A DNA stretch of 64,000 nt from Mycoplasmoides pirum ATCC 25960 (GTDB lineage: Bacteria; Bacillota_I; Bacilli_A; Mycoplasmatales; Mycoplasmoidaceae), in contig NZ_JMKZ01000001.1 of assembly GCF_000685905.1 (NCBI RefSeq), positions 248,001-312,000 of the forward strand, read 5' to 3'. A program made the translations under genes and the position numbers. This document shows, piece by piece, positions 19,164-30,490 of the stretch; position 1 is the first letter of the stretch; every line of letters starts with the position of its first letter. The notes under the pieces are model-generated. The model was not told the DNA's origin. It did not search any database and saw only the letters and a program-made list of their open reading frames with translations.

Positions 19164-19273
19164 TAATCTTCTTCCATCCGGACTTTTACCGTCGGCTTTG
19201 GAATTTAACCAAATCTGCTTTCGCTCGCGGGCTATAACCGCCGATTAGGAATTACACCTTACCCTGAAGATTT
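19164..19273 (-). promoter_or_regulatory. FMN riboswitch (RFN element)
   Basis: Read on the minus strand, all conserved blocks of the RFN element occur in order: an AGGGTAAGGTGTAATTCC start, AATCGGCGGTTATAG, CCCGCGAGC, GATTTGGTTAAATTCC, AAAGCCGACGGTAAAAG and TCCGGATGGAAGAAGA. The closing P1 helix is AAATCTTC with GAAGATT. It controls the RibU-like gene 93 bases downstream. The rest of the 338-base gap to ppa is AT-rich promoter space. Confidence 0.95.
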
Positions 19274-19409
19274 ATTTATTAGAATAAATATTAACATTAT
19301 TTTTAATTTTATGTTTGAATTAACAATTAAATTACTTTTGTGAAGTTTAATTGAATAATAATATAATTTAATAAATAAAAATTATTTATTTTTAAATACA
19401 TGGTGATTT

Positions 19410-19964
19410 ATGAGTAGTTTTAAATTAAATGTAAAAATAGAAATTCCAAAAAAATCAAGTGTAAAGTATGAATTTGATAGAAAAAGTGGAGAAATTATTG
19501 TAGATAGAATTTTATATGGTTCAGATTATTATCCACAAAATTATGGATTTATTAAAGAGGCTCTAGATTGAGATGGAGATGAATTAGATTGTTTAGTTAT
19601 TAGTGATCAAAGTTTCATGCCTGGCGTTATTGTTCCAACTCGCATTATTGGTGCTATGGAAATGATTGATGGTGGAGAAACAGATACGAAATTAATTGGA
19701 GTTATTGATTGCGATCCTAGATATAGTCATATTAATTCTTTAAAAGATATTAATAATCATTTATTAGATGAAATTAAAGTGTTTTTTGAAACTTATAAAA
19801 TATTACAAAAAAAATCAGTAAATATTATTGGTTTTCAAGATGTAGATTGAGCAATTAAAGAATATAAAGAATGCGTCGAATTAATGAATAATTATGGTTC
19901 AATGTCTAAAGAAGATTTTTTAACTAAAATGCAAAAAGAACATCCTGAAAAATATAAAAAATAA
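19410..19964 (+). CDS. ppa: Inorganic pyrophosphatase (family I)
   Basis: 184 residues with two TGA-Trp codons. Family I motifs are present: an EFDRKSGEIIVDRIL region, YYPQNYGFIKEAL, the metal-binding DWDGDELDCLV with its three acidic residues, then GVIDCDPRY and the C-terminal FFETYKILQ. It hydrolyses cytoplasmic pyrophosphate released by tRNA charging and nucleic-acid synthesis. It starts at ATG 19410, is transcribed divergently from the riboswitch-controlled ribU, and seems monocistronic. The 263 bases after it (19965-20227) hold no gene or structure I can support. Confidence 0.95.
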
Positions 19965-20227
19965 TTATTAATAATTTATTAAATAAATATATTTATTAAA
20001 TGCTTAAATCAATTATTATTGAAAAATATAAAACAAAAATTTATGAATATTTAACTCATATTTTTACATTTTGTTTTTTAAAATTGCAAAAACAATTAAA
20101 TTAATAAGTAAATAATGTTTTTTTTCCATATAAAAATATAGAATAGATTAATAAACAATTCTTTATTGCCAGACTAACAATTTCTTTGAAGATAGTTTAA
20201 TTTATTAAATTCAAGGAAATTCTAAAT

Positions 20228-21553
20228 ATGGAAAATGCAATTATGATTGTTTATTATTTTTCCATAGGTTTTGCAATATTATTCTTACTAATAAATTTTT
20301 TTGATTATATATTTGTAATTTTAGGTATTTTTCATTTTAGAAAAAAGAAGGATAATACAAAAAAATATTTGCTAAATAAAAGGATAGCGATAATAACTGC
20401 CGCCAAAAATGAAGAGCTAGTTATTAAACATATTATTAAATCTATAATTAACCAAAATTATGATTTAAATCTATTTAAGTTATATGTGGTTGCTGATAAT
20501 TGTACAGATAAAACTGCAATTATAGCTAAAACTTTTCAAAGAAAATATCCAAATAATGTTTTGGTATTAGAACGTTTTAATGATAAACAAAAGGGTGCAA
20601 ATTTTGCAATACAATATGCACTTAAATATATTAAAGATTCTAATACAAATTATGATGCTTATTGTTATTTTGATGCAGACAACGTTTTGGATAAAAATTG
20701 ACTTAAAGAAGTTGTTGCTAAATTAGAAGATGGTTATGATGTTGTAACATCTTATCGAAATTCTTTAAATTTTGAAAAAAATTGAATTACTGCAAGCTAT
20801 GGAATTCAATTTATAAAAGAGTCTAATTACATAAATAAATTTCGTGAAAAATTTAAAATGACAAGTTGAATTAATGGAACTGGTTTTTGTTTTACTAATA
20901 AAATTTTAAAACTTACAAATTATTGAGATTTTAATAGTTTGTCACATGATATAGAATTTACACAATTTTTAGCTTTAAATAATATTAAATGTGGTTATGC
21001 GGAAAATGCCTTATTTTATGATGAACAACCTGTAAAATTTAAAGATTCTTACAAACAAAGATTGCGTTGATCTAAAGGGTTTTTACAAGTTTTTAAATTG
21101 TATGGTGGCAAAGAATTTAAAAACTTTTTCACATTTAATTTTTTTAGAAAAAAAATTAATAAAAAATTAATTAACAAAAAAAGCATATATGCTAATTTTG
21201 CAGCTATTTTTCCGCAAATTTTATTTCTAGTTGTTAATATGTTTTTTTATATTGCAATTTCTATTATGCTTTCACTTGATAAAAGTTGAGATGAAAACAT
21301 TGAATTTGCAAAAATTCAATATTATATATTAACTCCTATATTAATTTTTGCAGGATTATATGCGACATTTTTATTATTTTCTTTAACTGTAATTATTAAA
21401 GAAAGAAAATTAATAAATTGTTCAACAAGAAAAACAATTTTGTACGCTTTTTTGTATCCAATTTTTATGTTTACATATATCCCTATTTCTATAGTAGCAA
21501 TTTTCAAAAAAAATATTTCAACTAATCCAATAATTAGGCAAAAACGTAATTAA
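20228..21553 (+). CDS. Membrane-bound family 2 glycosyltransferase
   Basis: 441 residues with several TGA-Trp codons. An N-terminal membrane segment (about residues 5-35) precedes a GT-A domain: IAIITAAKNEELV, VVADNCTDKTA, then YFDADN with the DxD acidic pair at residues 149 and 151. The acceptor-side motif QRLRW (277-281) followed by SKGF is the QxxRW signature of processive transferases such as cellulose or hyaluronan synthases. Two or three C-terminal membrane segments follow (from about residue 325). It probably builds a surface polysaccharide or glycolipid from a nucleotide sugar. A damaged copy lies 3.5 kb upstream. The acceptor and sugar are unknown; UDP-galactopyranose mutase is elsewhere in the window. 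Confidence 0.82.
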
Positions 21554-21641
21554 AATTATTTTTTTACTTTATTGTTTATTTATTTTTGTTATATTTTTAA
21601 AGTTATTAATTTCAAACAAAATCAAAGAGAGATATAAAATA

Positions 21642-22895
21642 ATGAATAATAATTCAATAATTACTATATTGTTGATAGTAGTAATTTCATTAATGGTTTT
21701 AGTTTCGATAATTTGATTTATTACTTTTTTAATTAAAAGAAATAAATTGAATAAAAATAATTCAACGTCTCCAGATAAGATAAATAATACACAAATAACA
21801 AATTATGAAAATCAAATTCAAGATTATCAATTTCAATTAAAAATGACTAAATTAGAAATTGAAAATAAAAATAAGGAAATTGAAAATTTAAAAGAAGTTA
21901 ACAAAAAAGAAAAAGAATTTTTATTACGTGAAAAAAATTATGCAATTGAACTTTTAAAAAATGATAAAGAACTTGAAATAAAAAAAATAAATGAAGAATA
22001 TGAAAAAACAATAAAGCAATTAAAAAATCAAAAGGGTTATACACCTCAAGAAGTCGGCGCTAACCTAGAGGAATGAATAAACAATGAATATCAAAAAAGT
22101 TTTGGAATGCATTCTGATTGTGAATGAGAATATCAACCAACCCCTATTCCAAATGAAATAGATGGAAAAAGAACCAAACCCGATTTTGTGTGAAGAATTT
22201 TTTCTTCAGGTATCGATAATAAACAAGAAATTAATTCAATAGTTATTGAAGCTAAAAATAAATCAAATCTTGATATTAAGAGTATAAAGAACAATACAAA
22301 AATTTTAAAAACACTACAAATCAATCAAGACAATCATAATGCAGATATATCTTTATTAGTAACTAATTTAGATGAAGATAATGATTTCTTTATTAAAAAA
22401 ATTGAGAATCAAGAATATAAAAATATGTATGCATGTCGCCCCGAAGCTTTAATTCCTTTTTTAAGTATGGTTTATTCTTTATATAAGAGACGAGAAAAAT
22501 TAATTGAAAAAATTAAAAATCAAGGAATTAAGTTTCAAGAAGAAACAAAAATTTTAGAAAATTTTGAATTATTAAAAAAAGAAATTTTAGACAATCAAAT
22601 TAAACATATAAACACAAAAGGTCAAGAAATTCAAAAGAAAGCAGAAACTATCGAAAGAAATGCTCGTGATATTATTGAGTCATTAAGAATTATGCTTAAA
22701 CATTTAGGGATAGCAGAGACAAAAATAACTAATTTTGGAATAGAAGATATTGTTCATCAAATTTATGAATTAAAATCTTTTGATACATTAAATGAAAACC
22801 AAAATGAAATTTATCAATCAAAATCTTTTGATAGCTTAAATGAAAATCAATTAAATAGATTTAGCAATCAAAATTTTCAAAAAAATATTTATTAA
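21642..22895 (+). CDS. DUF2130 family (COG4487-like) membrane-anchored coiled-coil protein
   Basis: 417 residues. A single N-terminal membrane segment (about residues 5-30) is followed by a Glu/Lys/Asn-rich coiled coil to about residue 125. Then comes the DUF2130-like domain: KGYTPQEVGANLEEWINNEY, CEWEYQPTPIPNE, and KPDFVWRIFSSG followed by SIVIEAKN. The spaced D and ExK in the last two pieces look like a PD-(D/E)xK nuclease core. A second charged coiled coil (310-385) follows. The C-terminus carries a 16-residue tandem repeat (KSFDTLNENQ / KSFDSLNENQ). Family function is unknown; a nuclease activity is inference only. Confidence 0.65.
22772..22850 (+). repeat. Two-copy 48-base tandem repeat in the DUF2130-like gene
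   Basis: The 31 bases at 22772-22802 recur at 22820-22850 with three differences, at a period of 48 bases (16 codons), so copy number changes stay in frame. It encodes KSFDxLNENQ twice near the C-terminus. Confidence 0.75.
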
Positions 22896-23026
22896 CTGAC
22901 TAATTTAAATTTAACAAATAGAAATTATTATCATATAATTTAAAGCTGTTTAAAAAATACTTAAATTTAATTTAAACAATTCATATAAATTATTTTTTGT
23001 ATTTTGCTAAATTTAATCTATTTATC

Positions 23027-24604
23027 ATGAAAAGAAAAATAAATTTTAAAAAATTTTTAAGTTTAATAACATTTATAGTTATTCTTGGAGTATCTACTTT
23101 TTCCATTTTGAGTTGTTCAAATGAAAATTCAACTCAAAATCCAAATAAACCAGAAGAACCAAGTACTCCACCAGTTACCCCACCAGATCCAGAAAAACCA
23201 ATAGAACCTGTTACTCCAGGCAATCCATATTATCAACATTATTCTGGTTTGGCCACTCCAAATCCAAATTATCCTGATAAGGATCCTTATAATTCTTTTT
23301 TAGTATCTCCTGGACCTCCACATACTTCTCATTATCAACCATCACAGGGAATTGAAAGAGGTAGCCAACCATCAAAGGGTATTTTATATACAGAACAAGA
23401 TAAAAAAAACATTCTTAGATCTTTTTCTTCTGTATTTGAGCGTAGTGATTCATCACCAAATGGAACTAGCTGAATTTTAGATTATAAAATTCCAGATGGA
23501 ATAGAATCTGAAACAAATATTACTTATACAGATGATAATTATCCATTAACTTGATATTTTGGAACTAATTCTCACGTTCTAGATGATTTAAGATTACCAA
23601 ATGATACTTTATATCCTCACATTGATCCTACAGTAGATACTGATGCTAAAAAACAAACTAATACAATTCTTCTTCGCAACCCAATTTCTTATAATCTTTT
23701 TGAAAAAAATGAAGATCCAAGATTAAATTTTGACTATAGTAATGTTGTAACAACAAGTACAGTATATTTAAAAATATTTGATGATGAAGATAAAAATCAT
23801 GAAAATCCAAGAGCTAAAAGAATTTTTTTAGGTAATGATTTTTTATCTACAAGTCCAAAAGATTTCAATACATGTGATAATTTTAAAAAATATGAAGAAT
23901 ACGCTGACTTTGCTGTTTGAGAATACACTTTTAGAACTTCAAAAGAAGCAAAAGAAGTAACTTATAATTACGCAAACAATAAACCAGAAGATAAATTTAA
24001 ATATAAAAAAACTGATTTATTACATGATCCTAGTGCATTGCCAGATGGAACAGTATATCAAGTTGGATATCCACAAGTTGGTAATAATTTTGAAATGAAT
24101 GTAAATCGTCCAAAAGATGATGAATCTGGAAAAGGATCTACATTATCAACATCTATAAACTACAACAACATTGATGGTCATCCGGGTTTATTAGACAATT
24201 CACTTGGTCTTGCATCATGATTGTTGGGTTATCAATATGAAGATAAATTACCATATTTACCATGAGGTTTAAATTATGCAACTAATTATGGAAATATGGC
24301 CGGTGGATCATCTGGTAGTTTAATAACTGATAGCGAAGGTTATGCATGAAGTATTCATTATGCTTCAGATAATGAGGCAGTTACAGGTTTATCACAAGCT
24401 TTTTATAGTAAAGGTTATGATTATAAAGGTAAATGAGGTAAATATAATTTGCCTGGTTATGACTTAATATCTGGGTATGAAAAAGACCCGAATGAATTTC
24501 CACTTCAAAAGACTTCTTATCGCGACAATTTAATTAAATTGTATGGCAAAAACAAAACAAACTATAGAACTAATTTGTTTCCTAATGGTGTGAATCGAAG
24601 CTAA
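23027..24604 (+). CDS. DUF31 lipoprotein, Mycoplasma Ig protease (MIP)-like serine protease
   Basis: 525 residues from ATG 23027 (an upstream in-frame TTG would only spoil the signal peptide). A lysine-rich signal peptide ends in the lipobox ILSC with Cys30, so the protein should be lipid-anchored outside. A Pro-rich linker (40-70) follows. The DUF31 domain has the trypsin-like His motif WYFGTNSHVLDDL (His183) and the Ser motif GGSSGS (Ser429 by GxSG spacing). MIP proteins of this family cleave immunoglobulin heavy chains, usually together with an antibody-binding MIB protein. No MIB-like gene is adjacent; a second protease gene follows instead. The exact catalytic Asp was not identified. It ends in a short T run, a weak possible terminator. 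Confidence 0.8.
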
Positions 24605-24681
24605 TTTTTTTAACAAACAAAATTAAAAAAAATGAATATTAAATTTTTAAGTTTATCTGTTTTTTAAAACTAAAACTTTGC

Positions 24682-24698
24682 TTTTTTTTTTTTTTTTT
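24682..24698 (+). repeat. Homopolymer of 17 T upstream of the M64 protease gene
   Basis: Seventeen consecutive T end 43 bases before the ATG at 24742. -35-like TTGCTT overlaps its left edge (24678-24683). Two -10-like hexamers lie just right of it: TAAAAT (24698-24703) and TAATAT (24711-24716). A tract of this length in a promoter spacer is prone to slippage. Confidence 0.8.
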
Positions 24699-24741
24699 AA
24701 AATACTTCATTAATATTTCATTAGTTGTAGTAGGTGAAAAT

Positions 24742-27357
24742 ATGAAATTTAATTCAAAACAATTTAAAAAAGTTTTTCTTATTTTTTGAATTTTATTAAT
24801 ATCTATTTTTTCTATTGGAACTACCATAAATCAATTAAATAAAGATCATTTAAACAATGTTAGTTTATCTAATAATGTCAATGAATTGAATCATATTCAT
24901 AATGAAAATTGCAATCATGATGATTTAACTAAAAATATTAATGTTGGCAATGGTTTTTTAGATGTTAGTTTAACTCCTATTCATTTTACAGGTAAAGATA
25001 ATTACGTTTGATTGTTATATAGCGAAGGAATAAAAGAAGAAGATTGAACGAATTATATAAACTTTTTATATCGGGCTTTTGAAAAAATATTTTCAATTGA
25101 ACCAATGAATAAGTTTGCTAATTTTATTAATGTGTATGCAACTAATACCATTTCAAATGAAAATTATTCTGGTTTGGGTAATTTAGACACTTTTTTTAAA
25201 TTGGAATATAGAATTACGAATAGCATGAAACCATTTGATGGAACAAAAACTCAATATATTATTGATTCAATACGTAAACAATTATTCTTAAATTATTTTT
25301 CACAAGATACAAAATTATTTCATGAAAGTATTCTTGTAGGTAGTAAAGGTTGAAATAAATTTAGATCTTTTGCTTTATCAGGAAAAACTTATTCTTATAT
25401 AAGCTTACATAGTGAAGACAATTTTAAACATGCATCAAATGTAATTTTGCATGAAGCATCTCATGCTTTTGGTTATTTAAACGATGAATACGAAAGTTCT
25501 GCTGGCGGTTCAAGAAATGCAGTACCAACTTTAGAAAAAGCTAAAGAAAATTGATCCGAATTTGTTAATTATGTTTGATATCAACCAGAATATTTTACAG
25601 ATAATTTAAAAATGTGAAATGTAATTGATTACCATAAATCTTCTAATAAGTATATCCCTAGTGATCCTTATGGTTATCCAGAATGCATAATGTACAATAG
25701 TGGTGCTAGTCGTGTAGGTTTTTGTCCTGTTTGTAGATATTATATGTTTGATAGATTGAATGAATCTTTTGATAATAAATATGATTGATTTTGATTAAAA
25801 CCTAATGTAGTTTTTGATTCGAACGGTGATCCATATTTTAGAACAGTTTATAAAAACTATACAAACCAAACAAAAAATATAAAAATTAAAATTTGAGATA
25901 ACGCTAAAAATAAAACATATGAAGAAACTTTTAGTATAACACCAAATAAAAACCCTCAAAAAATTCTTATAGGTAATCAATCTTTAGATGACGCACTTCA
26001 AAATTCTATTATCAATTCAAACACTCAATGACAAATTATTGATACTGATGAAAACAAAGTAATTTATAGTTCTGAAGAACAATATTTAAATATTTCATTA
26101 AAATTTGTTGATGAAAACAATGAAAATTTATCAAATGATAATTTAACAATTAATAAAGAACAAAAACTTAAAATTTTAAAAAATAGTAACTTTAAAATTG
26201 ATCCTCCATATATACGAGGATATAAATTTATTAACGAATTAAATGAATTAAATTTAGATAACATTAATGAAGAAAAAACAGTAACTTTAAAATATAAAAA
26301 ATTAAATTCTAAAGAAATTACATTAAATTTAATGGATATGAATAATCAAGCAGTTATTCAAAATAAAAAATTTAAAGTTTATGAAAATGAATCTTTTATT
26401 CCTAGTGATTATGAATGGAGAATTAATTATGGATCAGGTTATTATGGAAAACCATTAAATAATAATTCATTAAGTTATGATGCAATATCTGATTCTAATA
26501 ACATTGTTACATATGTAAAATCGTATTACGCTAGAATAGAATATGTGGGTAAACAAACATATAAACTTGGAGAAGAGCATCCTACATATTGGCAAGATTT
26601 GATTAAAACCTATAAAACATATAAAAATATGGGTAGTTCAGATATAGTTTATGCATATAATGTTGAATTCAAACAATGAGATTATAAAAGCACAGTAGAT
26701 TGAAATACACCTACTCTATATAAATTATGTATTAGCTGAGATGATTCATTTTTTGATTACGAGTTAAATGAACAAATAAAACTTCCGATTTCTGGTGAAT
26801 TTTATATGGCAGTAGTTGATGAAAATGGTAATATTCCAGGTTTAAATGATTTTCCCCCATCTGAACCTAGTAATCCAAATCCAGAACCTAAACCTGAAGT
26901 TCCACCAACACCATCAATTCCTGAAGAAAAACCAGAAAAACCCAATCCACCTATTGTTCCAGAAGAACCAATAATTCCAGAAGTGCCATCTGAACCTACA
27001 CCACCAAAACCAAGCGAAAATCAAACAATAACTTCTGCAATTAATAATATAAAACAAATTAATGCTAATAAGAATAAAACAGAAAGTGATTTTAAGATTA
27101 TATTAGATATTAATGAACAAAAATCTAAGTGATCGAAAGAAGAACAAGAATATTTCATTCAGCAATGTAAAGAAACTAATATTGATTTTGATAACTTAGT
27201 ATTAGAAGCACAAAACTTTGTTAATAATAATTCTAATAACAATTCATCAAACAATCTTTTATGGTTAATTAGTATTCCGGTTGTGATAATTTTACTTGCT
27301 GGAGTATTTATTGCAATTCATTTAATTAAGAAAAAAAATAAAACGTTAATAAATTAA
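24742..27357 (+). CDS. Cell-surface M64 (IgA peptidase-like) metalloprotease
   Basis: 871 residues with many TGA-Trp codons. An N-terminal signal/anchor (about 8-30) is followed by a metalloprotease domain with ILHEASHAFGYLNDEY, in which HExxH is at residues 237-241. The HExxHxxxxLxDEY arrangement is the M64 signature, the family of the Clostridium ramosum IgA protease and Bacteroides relatives. Downstream a region with CPVC, several MucBP-like beta repeats (about 450-600; for example VTLKYKKLN and RIEYVGKQTY), a Pro/Glu-rich spacer (about 700-755) and one C-terminal membrane helix (about 838-860) with basic tail suggest display on a stalk. It sits directly behind a MIP-like protease. The substrate is inferred from family only. 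Confidence 0.75.
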
Positions 27358-27501
27358 TTTTTTAACTTAGATCAAATTTCAATATTTATAAAATTTTTAA
27401 CAAATTAAAAAGTTAAAAAAATACAAATTTAAAATAAATTAATTAATGATTTATTCAAATATTTTAGTTTAATTTTTATTAAATTTTATATTATATATAC
27501 A

Positions 27502-27510
27502 TGTTATAAT
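27502..27510 (+). promoter_or_regulatory. Extended -10 promoter of the tsf-polC block
   Basis: TGTTATAAT is a perfect extended -10 (TGN plus TATAAT), 59 bases before the tsf start. No clear -35 is visible in the AT-rich upstream region. Expected to drive the long cotranscribed series that starts with tsf. Confidence 0.6.
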
Positions 27511-27568
27511 TATATGGATTATTAATAACATAACAATTTATATTTATATTATTTTCAAGGTATTAAAA

Positions 27569-28486
27569 ATGGCAAATCAAAGTGAATTGATTAAGCAATT
27601 AAGAGCTATGACTCAAGCTGGTTTCATGGATTGCAAAAAAGCTTTAGATAACACAAACAATGATTTAGATGCAGCAGTAAAATGATTGCGCGAAAATGGA
27701 ATAGCTAAAGCAGCTAAAAAAGTAGATAGTGTTGCCGCTGAAGGAATTATAGCTCTTAAAAATAATGAGAAAAAAGCAATCATGTTAGAAATAAATTCTC
27801 AAACTGATTTTGTTTCTAAAAATGATTTATTTTTGAATTTTGTTTCAAATTTATCAAACACAGTATTTGAAACTAATTTAGAAGATGTTCAAAAAATTAG
27901 AGAATTAAAACTAGAAACAAGTAAATCAATTGAAGAAACTGAAATTGAACTAACTGCAACTATTGGGGAAAAAATTTCATTAAGAAGAGTGGCTAATGTT
28001 AATATTAATTCTGATGAATCTGTAAGTACTTATTTACATGCAAATAAACGTATTGGAGTTATTGTTGTAACTTCGGCTACTAATAATTTAGAATTTTTGA
28101 AACATTTAGCAATGCATATTGCCGCAAATAATCCAAAGTTTGTTAATAAAGATAATGTTGAATCAACATGACTTGAAAATGAAAAACAATTGATTGATTC
28201 TCAAGTTAGAATGGATGATGCTGTAAAAGAAAAAATTGCAAAAGCTCCAGCAGATAAAAAAGATAATTTATTAAATACTATTATTGATGGAAGAGTTAAC
28301 AAATTATTAATTGAATCTTGCCTAGAATCACAACCATATTTGATTGATAATTCCAAAAAAGTAAGTGATGTATTAAAAGAAAATAATGTTGTTATTAAAA
28401 AATTCATTAGATTTGAAGTTGGAGAAGGAATTGAAAAAAAAGTTGATAATTTTGCTGAAGAAGTGAAATCTCAAATGAACAAATAA
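27569..28486 (+). CDS. tsf: Elongation factor Ts
   Basis: 305 residues. It opens with the UBA-like domain LIKQLRAMTQAGFMDCKKAL and the conserved KWLRENGIAKAAKK segment, then the core with VMLEINSQTDFVSKND (residues about 72-87). HIAANNPKF occurs near residue 190 as expected. It exchanges GDP on EF-Tu. The length is normal. It starts the conserved Firmicutes translation/lipid block; its usual upstream neighbour rpsB is about 19 kb away. Confidence 0.96.
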
Positions 28487-28499
28487 GTAGATTGTATCT

Positions 28500-29222
28500 A
28501 TGAAGAAAACAAGAAAAACTAGAATTTTAATAAAAATTAGTGGTAGTTCTTTGCAAAATCCTAACACAACTGATACATTTGATTTAAAACGTTTGGATAA
28601 TTTATGTAAACAAATTGCCATTTTACACAAAAAATATGAAATTGGAATTGTTGTTGGTGGCGGAAATATTTGAAGAGGAAAGTTATCTAAAGATCTAAGA
28701 ATGGATCAGCGAAGAGCTGATTATATTGGAATGGTTGCAACAATTATTAATGCATCTTTGATTGATACTCAATTAGATGTTTATAATGTAAAAAGTTGTG
28801 TTTTGTCATCTATTCCTTGTCCACATTTAACTAATATTATTACTCCAGACAATATTGATAATGCATTTAGTGAAAATAAAGTAGTTATTTTTGCTGGCGG
28901 AATTGGTGCTCCATTTTTTACAACTGACACAGGTGCAGCATTAAGAGCAATTGAAATAAATGCAAAATTAATTTTAGTTGGTAAAGATGGAGTTGATGGA
29001 GTTTATAGTTCAGATCCTAAAAAAAATCCAAATGCTAAATTTTATTCAAAATTAACTTTTAAACAAGCATTAAAAGAAAAATTATCTATAATGGATTTAA
29101 CTTCATTTACAATGTGTCAAGAAAATGATATTGAACTTATTATTTTTAATATTGAAAAACCAAATTCAATTATTAATGCAATCAGCGGAAAAATAAAAAG
29201 AACATTAGTTTCAACAAATTAA
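28500..29222 (+). CDS. pyrH: UMP kinase
   Basis: 240 residues, the normal size for the hexameric bacterial amino-acid-kinase-fold UMP kinase. ILIKISGSSLQ starts the fold, VVGGGNIWRGK carries the phosphate-binding glycines, RRADYIGMVATIINA binds UMP, and LVGKDGVDGVYSSDPKKNP is the conserved ATP-site region. It makes UDP from UMP. It starts 13 bases after tsf and ends 16 bases before frr, as in Bacillus. Confidence 0.95.
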
Positions 29223-29238
29223 GGAATATGATTTATTT

Positions 29239-29790
29239 ATGGAATTAAAAGATTATGAATCGATGTTTAACGATTTAGCTAATAAAAAAATTGAATGATT
29301 GAAAACTGAATTACATAAAATTCGTTCAGGTAGAGCTATGCCTAACATGGTTGATAATATTCGTGTTGAATACTACGGTGAAATGACTCCAATGAATCAA
29401 ATAGCTCAAATTCAAATTCCTGAACCTAGAGAAATATTAATAAAACCATATGATAAATCAAGTATAGGTGCAATTCAAACAGCTTTGAGCAAACCTGAAT
29501 TACATTTTAATTCACAAGTTGATGGTGATAAAATTAGAATCAAGTTACCACAATTAACTGAAGAAAATCGTAAAGAGTATGTAAAACATTCAAAACAAAT
29601 TGGCGAAAAATGTAAACAAGAAATTCGTTTAATTCGAAGAGATGTTTTGCAAAAAATTAAACAAGATAAACATGAAGATGAAGATTTTGTAAGATTTTTA
29701 GAAGATGAAGTTGAAAAAATAACTAAAAAATTTAATAGTGAGTTAGATTCTATTATTCAAGCAAAAGAAAAAGAGTTAACAACTTTATAA
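29239..29790 (+). CDS. frr: Ribosome recycling factor
   Basis: 183 residues, matching the usual 185. Conserved pieces: ELHKIRSGRAMPNMVDNIRV, YYGEMTPMNQIAQIQIPEPR, the basic KIRIKLPQLTEENRKEYVK, and a long C-terminal three-helix coiled coil. It splits post-termination ribosomes together with EF-G. A TGA-Trp lies in the KIEWLKTEL segment. Start ATG 29239 restores the family N-terminus. Confidence 0.96.
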
Positions 29791-29804
29791 ACTTAAATAT
29801 TTTT

Positions 29805-30488
29805 ATGAATATTCCAACACATATAGCTTTTATTATGGATGGCAATGGTCGATGAGCAAAAAACCAAAATAAAAAAAGAGTTTTTGGTCATTACGAAGGT
29901 GCAAAAAGATTAAAAGATATTGTTAATTTTTCTGTTGAAAAAAAAATTAAATTTGTTTCATTTTTTGCTTTTGGAATTGATAATTGAAAGCGGCCTAATA
30001 GCGAAGTTTTGTATATTTGAAATCTTGTCAAAAAATTTCTAACAAAAAAATCAATTAAATGGTTAATGGACAATAATGTTAGATTTAGATGAATTGGTTT
30101 TCCTGATAAAATTATTAAAAAAGAAATATTAAAACTCTTAAATGATGTTGTTAATTTAACTAAAAATAATAATGGAACTTCAATTAATTTATTCATGAAT
30201 TATAGTGGGCGAGCTGATATATTAAATGCTGTAAATTTGTTAAAAAATAATTCAGAAAAAATAACAGAAAAAAAATTTAATAGTAAATTATTAACAAGTG
30301 ATTTGCCTGATGTTGACTTATTAATTAGAACAAGTGGCGAAGAAAGAATTAGTAATTTTATGTTATGACAAATAAGTTATTCTGAAATTATTTTTTCAAA
30401 ATTAATGTGACCTGAATTTGGTGTTAAAAATTTTATTGATTGTATTAATATTTATAATAAAAGAGTTAGAAGATTTGGAGGTTTGTAA
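29805..30488 (+). CDS. uppS: Isoprenyl transferase (UPP synthase)
   Basis: 227 residues. Conserved region I is AFIMDGNGRWAKNQNKKR with catalytic Asp12; region III is SFFAFGIDNWKRP, and region V DLLIRTSGEERISNFMLWQ with SYSEIIF. It condenses isopentenyl diphosphate onto farnesyl-type primers to give undecaprenyl or related C50-60 diphosphate. In a cell-wall-less organism the lipid carrier may serve polysaccharide export or glycolipid synthesis. It lies between frr and cdsA, and dxr two genes downstream could supply isoprenoid precursors. Confidence 0.94.
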
Positions 30489-30490
30489 AA

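Noticed and set aside
22997-23026. Earlier TTG start for the DUF31 lipoprotein
   Set aside because: It would add ten residues before a perfect lysine-rich lipoprotein signal peptide that starts at ATG 23027.
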